From the NCBI RefSeq assembly GCF_013426205.1, contig NC_089425.1, positions 4,216,001 through 4,280,000 on the forward strand: DNA of 64,000 nt, read 5' to 3'. Source of the stretch: Metarhizium brunneum (taxonomy: Eukaryota > Ascomycota > Sordariomycetes > Hypocreales > Clavicipitaceae). The notes under the pieces are model-generated. The model was not told the DNA's origin. It searched no databases and saw only the letters and a list, made by a program, of their open reading frames with translations. The translations under genes were made by a program, and so were the position numbers. Of this stretch, positions 57,100 to 64,000 are shown piece after piece (the first letter of the stretch is position 1; the number at the start of each line of letters is the position of its first letter).

Positions 57100-60000
57100 T
57101 TCTCTCCCAATGTGAGAGGGGCAGCGTTTCAGGACTAGGGAAGTTGAAAGGAAGACGCAGATTTATTTTGTCCAGGATGGCGACTTATTTGGCTATTTAA
57201 TTTTAATAAGCATGCACCGTCGCCTTGGCCTTCCTTTCCCAACAGCGCCGTCGCAGAGCTAAGCCGCTTTACCCTTTTTTTTGCTACATATTATGTCAAA
57301 TTGGTGCCGTGAAGAGTAAATGTTCGAGTCAAGCGTTCTCATACCTGGCGCAAGTGGGACAATCCTCTTTCGACTGAGCCGATGATATATCTTTGCCACA
57401 GCCACCAGGGCATTTCACGACCTCGCTCGGCATGATTGTCGTTCTTATTGGTGTCTCCTCATATTTTACCGGAACTCAGCAGGCCTCCTTGATGAGGGAA
57501 CTGAAGGAAGAGTCACACCTTGTAATACGGTCTGTTTCTCTGGAGTATAAGAGTTGCTAGCTCAGGGACTTGGAACTGGAAGCTGGAAGAAAAAAAGAGA
57601 GAAGGAACAGCGTATAAAGGAGAAGGAACTGGCAGGACGGCTTTTGTACTTCTCTAGCCCTCGATCACCCATATTCGCGTCAAGAGAATGCTTCAGATGT
57701 CAAGAGGAACTCTTCCTTTGCTGTCAAGCTATCATATTGTGTAGTGTATCGCGCGAGGGAGATGTGACGCCTACCAGTCGCTAATGCACAAGTCTCTCAG
57801 CGATTAGGAGGGAAGTTCAGTCTGGGGTGCCTGAGTTAGCCCAAACAAGTTGAGGCTGCCGAATCCGCAGCCCAATTGTTCACCCCGCACGTAGCTTACC
57901 ATGGCCTGGCCTATTAAGAAGAGCCGCCCTACATCTTGCTGCCTTGGATGACCAGACGCTTTGAGAGCAACCTCACCGAGCAGGGCGCACATTTGACAGC
58001 TCAACTACATGCTTCACATCCTCTTCTGCACGATACATCTCTTTTGCGCTCTCCGACCACCACGCACGGGCTCCGTGGCACACGCTCCCCTCGGCGTCGC
58101 AAGTCCAGGCGAGGCACTCGCACTTCTTGATCTATTGACTCTTTCCGTGGCCCCACGTGGTACGGCCGACCAATTGGCCCTCGCTCTCTTTGATCTTGAG
58201 CAACGCGGCGGATTGACAAGGTAGGTGGACAAATGTATCTGACAGCTAATACTCGTCGAGTAAATTTAAATTGCGCCCGTCCCTTGTGGCCTGGACCCCA
58301 AGGCACCAACAACAGTTACTCTGGCGTGACGAGAACTCATTGCAGGGGGGGCCGGTTAATAATAGACATCAATGATCGGTTCAAGAACTTCAACTACCGC
58401 GTGAACGTCCCCGCGTCTAACGCAACAGGGGTCAAGCAACCGTCTGGTGTTATTAGTTGTCAATCGGACATATTTGTCCACGTGCCTTAGCATAGCGCAT
58501 GGACACGAACGCCCCTCTGAATTGGAGGGTATGATTGACACATCTGTCCACATACCATGTTAATCGCGCAGCCGCAGCCTGTGTCTATGTACACGGAACC
58601 ACGAAACGCATCCTGGCGGAAACGTTTATAGACACGACTCAAGAGCTATCCATCTACAGTATATACCGCCACTTTGTCTGGTTTAATTTGGTGCTTAGCT
58701 TAACAGCCGCGCGTACGAATATACTCTGCTACTAGATTTCGGCTAATCGCGCTACATGCCGCGGGCAAAAAAAGAAACTAGTTGTGACTTTGGCGGCTCG
58801 TGCCGCTGACTAGCGCATCCGTGACTTTATGACAGCTCGCATTCATTCTTGGGCACGGAATGTGATGAGCCACGCTTAGGCGGAGTAACCAAAGTGGCAA
58901 GAGGCATAAAATACTCGCCGGCTATATACTGCCCGCGACGAGCCACAAGCATCTTCACCAGCATCTGTTGAGTTTATCGCTTTTACGTTTTACGCCGGGC
59001 AGAGAGCTTCGTAACTCGGAACGCTGCAAGCTAAGCGTTAACCGCTCGTAGGCCGCGTTATTGTGGGACGCAAGCCGGTTAACCGCATTCTTAGCCTTTA
59101 TCCACAAGCTTTGCTTCGTCAGAAGGGAATTGCTGAGTTGCTACCACTGATTAGCCAGCAGCTCGCAAGGCTGTGACGGCGTTTACATGCCTGTTTGCGA
59201 GGAGTCTGGTCCATTGACCCCCCGCAATCCTCTGTAACATGCCGATAAGGGCGGGTCCTCCCAGCGGGAATATCGCCGGCCGAGTAACCCTGCGGCGCCT
59301 GTTGGTCTATAGTAATCAGATAAATGAGGTTCTCCTCCCGTCCAGAGGCTCGGCTCGGCAGTCATTTGGGGATATCCCTTCAATGTTTGAAGTACAACTT
59401 TGCACTCCGTATTTCTTTGCAAGTCGAGCACCTTGTGGGGGGCTTACTGCCCCAGGAATTATACAGTATAAAGCCAGTACCAAGTAAAAGTATAATAGTA
59501 TAATTACTATAATGTAATTATTTAAATATTAATATATTTTAATATATTTTTAAATAAATATAATTAAAATTATTTAAAGTAAAATATACCAGAATAGGAA
59601 TTAATATAAGACCAAGAAATCGGCAGTAGCCCGGCAGTAGTAATAAAGCAGCTGTTAATCTGCAGCTATACCCATGACTAGAGCCAAGTCGCATGTTTGT
59701 CGGCCAGATATTGACTCAGGCTGCCGTCAGCGCCTCACAATATCAGCTCATCTACCGCCGTGTCTCGACCATGGCAGAGAAGAAGCCGGCAAGCATGTAA
59801 CACGAAGTGACATGTAATCTGCATACATGAGTCGAGTTCTGAATTTATGGAAGAGCTGGACGTGGCGGCGAATCTTATTGCGGGGATCAGGAATGTGACG
59901 TGTTATATTTTGGAACAAGAGTCAGGTCGCTGCAGAAGGTTTGCCTTCAAGTTCTGACAAGAGGCCAGCCACGTCTATCAGCCGCTTATTCTGACACATC

Positions 60001-60433
60001 TACGGAGTAAAAGCTCATCTCATGGCAGAGGACATGTACGCCCACACCACTCAATCAGCTGTTTATTCTGTGGTTTGCATCTAGGTGAAGAGTCAGTTTG
60101 CTGCAGTGAATGTGCATTCTAGATTCGTACAAGACGTCAGCCATGTCCAACAGAGGCTTGTTTTGTAGGCTGTGGCTGGCTGAATTTCCCATGTTGGTCG
60201 CAATTTTCGATGTTGGTTGCAAGACCAAAGCTTTTCAAATTTGTGCTTTCTCCTCGGACAAGCACTTTGCGCTCATAATCACACCTACGACTTTGCCGGA
60301 TATAAAGTCGATGGCATTGCCTGTTATCAAACTGGGAGCCGCCAACCTACAATCATCGGTCTCTTGGTGGTTTGAAAACTTCAATTTCTTTTTTTTTTTA
60401 AAAAGCATATATTGTGAGGATTATAACATTACA
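57100..60433. other. Long gene-poor stretch
   Basis: About 3.3 kb. Frames at 57936-58224 and 58233-58490 have mixed composition but no family match. An AT patch lies at about 59485-59600, a near copy of TACGGAGTA at 59403-59411 and an exact one at 60001-60009. I see no gene. The last few hundred bases hold the promoter of the flavoenzyme. Confidence 0.5.
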
Positions 60434-62831
60434 ATGCCTACCGACCAGAAGCAAAGGGAAGAGAAGCCAGCATTGCCAGTCAAGGTCGATGTTCTCATCG
60501 TGGGTTCGGGGCCTATCGGCGCCGTCTTTGCCCGTGAGCTCGTGAATGCTCAGTTGAAAAACAGGGAAGATTTACAGATTCTCATGGTCGATGTTGGACC
60601 ACAGTCAGTTGATTTTTCCCATGTCCCCATCATTTTCAAGCCATGATACTCATGCTCGACTTCTTTTTCCTTTTCCAGGGATTCGTTCCGGATCGGCGAG
60701 CATAAAAAGAATAGCGTTGCTGTTCAAAAAGATATTAGTCTCTTTACCAAGTAAGGATCCTTCCCGGCCATGGTACGAGCCACGATGACGACCTCTGGGC
60801 TAATATAAGGCATTGGTTGATAGTGTTGTCAAGGTTTGTCGACAACGAGTTCCAAAAACGATCTGTCAAGGATTCATGTTTACTCACATTGATACAGGGT
60901 CAATTGCAGCCACTATCGGTTCCCACTGGAGATCCTGCCACCCATTATATCAGAAATGGCCAAAACCCGGCGCAAAAAGCAAATGAAAATCTTGCCGAGG
61001 CCGCTGCAAGCCGTGTTGTGGGCGGCATGGGATCGCACTGGACATGCTGCACGCCAAGGCAGCATCCAGACGAGCAGCAGCCAGGTTTCACGGAGGTCTA
61101 TAAAAATTATGATCGTGCCGAGCATCTTTTCAACACTACAACAACAGCATTTGATCACTCGGTTCGGCAGCACCTCATTATGCATACCCTGGAGAAGGCT
61201 TTTAATGATCGTCCCATCAAGGCCATGCCCCTTGCATGCCGTCGGAATAAGAGCCCGGACAATACAAACTACGTCGAGTGGACGTGCCCAGCGACGATCC
61301 TTGATTCCGGCGTGCGCGGACATCGGGAAAAGTTGTCAGATCCCAAGTATAGCAAAGTGCCGCCGACACGGGCCTGGGAGCGTGACCCAATAACTTTGAA
61401 TGACAAGTTTGAGGTGTGGCCAAATACTCAATGTGTCAAACTGAACCTGGCTGAAGACAAGGACAAAAATGTCAAAGTCGTCAGTGCCAGTCTGAAGCAT
61501 TTACTTACAAACGCCGTGTACAATGTTACAGCGGACAAATTTGTCATCTGTGCCGGCGCTATCCTTACACCAGGCATCCTTTGGAATTCAGGCTTTACAA
61601 CTGACGACAAGAAGCCATCATATTATGTGAAAGAATTGGTATGTACGCTTTTACAGACTGACCGCCTCCTAGGTGACCTTTATTCTACTCCTGATACCGA
61701 CTGCTAACACCTCCAAACAGGGCAAGAACTTGACGGAGCAAACCATGGCTTTCTGCCAGGTCGAGTTGTGGAAGGAGCACGTCGAAAATGTCATGACTCA
61801 ACCCCCTGTGGTTGATGAGAAGCCTTTTGACCCCAAGAATCCTACACGCCGTCCGGTAAAAGATACCAAAACCACCAACAAGCCAAACAAAGAGGACCTC
61901 CCGAAAGTCTGGGGCGACTTCTGGAATACAACCGCGCCCAAGTATTGGATTGAAAGAGAGAAAGCAGAGAAAAGAGACGAACAGCAAGCCAATGCTTCGT
62001 GGGTGGCGCTCAGGACCGAGTTGAAAGACAAGGTCGCCAAACATGTCAAGACTTTCCAACTCGACCCGCTGCCCTTTCCTGCCGACGACCCAGACCCCCA
62101 ATGCTACTATTCGTATGTATTTACGGACACGAAGAGCAAGACTAACAAGCGCTGGCACACTCAGATTCACCGGGATGCTTTTGGCTACGGTCAAGTCCCT
62201 GCAGACATTGACCAGCGCAGAGTCGTAGACCTGCGTTGGTTCGGGTATACCGAAGAAAACGGCGACAACTACGTCACGTTCTCACCCAAGTATCAGGACG
62301 AGTTTGGAATGCCGCAGGTCAGCATATGCATGCCCCCATCTTCCTGGCTTGACTTTTTCATCGCGTCCATGGCAAAAGCAAAACTCAGGTTGAGCTAACT
62401 CATCTACAGCCAATATTCCACTTTACAGAGGACAAGAGCCAGCGACAGGCGGACATGCGGGCGGAGTAAGTTACCAAGAATATCATAATCTCCTTGTTTG
62501 CTTGTCCCCCAGGTATACTCCAGACTAACTCCGGGGTAGCATGGTAACGGTGGCCAATAGACTTGGCGCCATAATCAGCAAGGAAGACGTGCATAAGAAC
62601 ATGCCCCAAGGGTCTGCCCTGCATATCTGCGGCACATACAAGGCTGGCATCGGTGACAAGGCCGACGAGAGGAGCGTGGTCAATCAGTATGGCCAAATGT
62701 GGAAGCATCCAAACGTGGTGCTCGGAGGGTGTGGTGTCATTCCCAAGGCGAATGCTTGCAATCCTACCCTTACCGCTGCTTGTTTTGCTATTCACGCAGT
62801 CAAGAAAATGGTGGAAGAGCTTGATAAGTAG
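60434..62831 (+). CDS. Pyranose-2-oxidase-like GMC flavoenzyme
   Basis: Exons are 60434-60603, 60679-60750, 60824-60833, 60898-61638, 61721-62317, 62410-62465 and 62540-62831, giving 645 residues (pyranose 2-oxidases are about 620). Exon 3 is a 10-nt microexon. Marks are the Rossmann start VDVLIVGSGPIGAVFAREL, IGEHKKN, the covalent-flavin histidine in GGMGSHWTC (His131), the catalytic His in SALHICGT (His577) and the catalytic Asn in NACNPTLTAA (Asn623). Such enzymes oxidise sugars at C2, releasing hydrogen peroxide. There is no signal peptide; it is probably intracellular. The insert around residues 360-420 (DEKPFDPKNPTRRPVKD) is hydrophilic. Two scraps of a second copy lie at 35678 and 36414. 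Confidence 0.9.
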
Positions 62832-63423
62832 TTATTTCAGGTCATTTTCAACATTCGCGTCGCTCGTTTCTTCTGAACTCTTCTTCCGGGGCTGACAAGG
62901 AACTTGTCGTGTCTGGCCCCATGAGCTTGGAAACAGTTCGTCCTGTCGTTGACGCTGCAATGAACAAGGAAAATTGAAATCCAGTATGAGAATCTTTTAA
63001 ATACATCACTCGTTTATTCAAGTCTCTCGGTCGTCTTCTCATTGATCATGTCCGTTTCTCCATTTTTCACGTTCCTGGCCGGACTAGCTGGAAAGCCACC
63101 CAAACGCTGAGTTTTACTGCTGGCCTGCCATATAAAATGGATAAGATAATGTTTGGCTGTATCTTACACAACATCAGATTTCATTGCTGTGCCATGTAGA
63201 AGCTATTTTTTAGTGTGGCAGTGCTGCATGTCCATTCCTGTAGGCAAGTAGAGAAACCAAGCACAGGATCGATCATAAACTCCTTGTAAATCTCAGTAGA
63301 TACAATGGACTGAATTGCTGCTGTTAAAGTTCCAAAGTACAGTGTCAGGAAAGAGAGCACTCTACTTGAACAGCAACTGTAGCCCCTTATATTTCCGTGG
63401 ACAGACAGTATGGAAAAGAGTTG
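62832..63423. other. Convergent 3' region
   Basis: About 590 bp between the flavoenzyme and the solo LTR, with no recognised gene. Confidence 0.5.
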
Positions 63424-63428
63424 CCATC

Positions 63429-63625
63429 TGTTACACGGAAATGGTCCTGTTAGACGAGGGCTACGGTCACGAGGCCTAGGGCAAAGTCCCTCACCGACTT
63501 CTTGTATTTAAAGAGGTCTTTGGTTAACGAGGCCCTGAGGAAAACCAAGGACCTTTGATACCAAAGTCTGTTTTTAGATGAATTGAGCCATATTGCTCTA
63601 AGCCCTCTATTGAGCCCTTGTCACA
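63429..63625. mobile_element. Solo LTR with 5-bp target duplication
   Basis: Starts TGTTACACGG and ends TTGTCACA, so it has TG...CA ends with short inverted terminal match. It is flanked by the perfect duplication CCATC (63424-63428 and 63626-63630). The 197-bp interior has a tatttaaa promoter-like box and a 12-bp hairpin (63514-63525 / 63543-63554). The 5-bp duplication and ends are those of an LTR retrotransposon; no internal part remains. Confidence 0.75.
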
Positions 63626-63727
63626 CCATCCATCCATTGCCCTAGAAGTAGTCGCGTTAGGCCACTTGGGTGCCATGAATCTGATGTATTACCGCCTGGC
63701 TGCTTTTGTATCCCGAGACAACGCTTG

Positions 63728-64000
63728 CTACGATTCCCTCGTTGACCAAACAAGCGGCGCCTTCTCCGGATGCAACATCTGAATCAACAACACCATGGCA
63801 GACTCCTTGTCAATAAGATCGAGGACTCTCCTGCGCGCGCCGTCCATCGTCTCCCCTTCAAAAACCACCGGGTCTACACGCCAGTCGCGCAAGAGCGACG
63901 CCATGGTAGCCACAAACTCGACCTGCGAAAACTTTCTGCCCGGACAGTCGCGCGCACCCTCCGACCAGCCAATAAATGTGCCGCGTCTCGGCTGAACAAA
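63728..64000 (-). CDS. Cytochrome P450, 3' end only
   Basis: The last 90 codons of a gene that continues beyond the window. The heme-binding loop is GWSEGARDCPGRKFSQVEF, with the cysteine ligand in the FxxGxRxCxG pattern. It continues into the L-helix (VEFVATMASLLRDW) and the usual C-terminal strand (VLLIQMLHPEKAPLVW). Fungal P450s of this kind oxidise small molecules at the endoplasmic reticulum. The subfamily cannot be named from the tail. It converges with the flavoenzyme gene. Confidence 0.9.
   Translation of the reverse strand, partial: FVQPRRGTFIGWSEGARDCPGRKFSQVEFVATMASLLRDWRVDPVVFEGETMDGARRRVLDLIDKESAMVLLIQMLHPEKAPLVWSTRES

Noticed and set aside
60434..64000. Secondary-metabolite cluster around the flavoenzyme and P450
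   Set aside because: No polyketide synthase, peptide synthetase or terpene synthase is in the window; the P450 continues outside, so the question stays open but unsupported.

Overview
The window is nuclear DNA of a filamentous ascomycete, most likely a sordariomycete near Hypocreales. The evidence is short introns (about 48-94 nt) with GTANGT-type donors and CTAAC/CTGAC-like branch points, a set of recognisable fungal housekeeping genes, and AT-rich blocks whose repeat copies differ by C-to-T and G-to-A changes, the mark of repeat-induced point mutation (RIP). I saw no tRNA, rRNA or CRISPR array. The species cannot be named from the sequence alone.

Layout. 1-3.4 kb is gene-poor, with one broken small secreted-protein gene near 1.34 kb. 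3.4-25.4 kb is a conserved gene block: gamma-glutamyltransferase, mitochondrial monothiol glutaredoxin, phosphopantothenoylcysteine decarboxylase, a coiled-coil protein, branched-chain aminotransferase, ethanolamine-phosphate cytidylyltransferase, a histidine phosphatase, a conserved fungal protein of unknown role, mitochondrial release factor 1, a monocarboxylate-type MFS transporter and a glutathione S-transferase. 26.4-34.7 kb is transitional: a secreted M43-like metalloprotease, a decayed Tup1-like WD40 gene joined to a decayed hAT transposase, a GFA-family protein and a beta-lactamase-like hydrolase.

35-44 kb is accessory: a complete 458-bp hAT-type miniature element carrying a 20-bp minisatellite, two scraps of a pyranose-oxidase-like gene, a DUF6594-like membrane protein, a protein with an amphipathic glycine-rich repeat, a SLATT-like two-helix membrane protein, an APH-type phosphotransferase and a DUF6914-like protein. 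44.3-52.4 kb is an extremely AT-rich block of nested, decayed repeats with no reading frame. 52.4-64 kb holds a truncated phosphotransferase, a second APH-like gene, long stretches of decayed DNA, an intact seven-exon pyranose-2-oxidase-like flavoenzyme, a solo LTR and the 3' end of a cytochrome P450.

How the genes fit together. Several conserved genes concern glutathione or thiol chemistry (gamma-glutamyltransferase, glutaredoxin 5, GST, GFA), though only the first two are close neighbours. The 36-43 kb cluster of predicted membrane-active proteins (DUF6594-like, amphipathic repeat, SLATT-like) beside RIP-marked repeats looks like a fast-evolving accessory locus. A role in self/non-self recognition is inference only.
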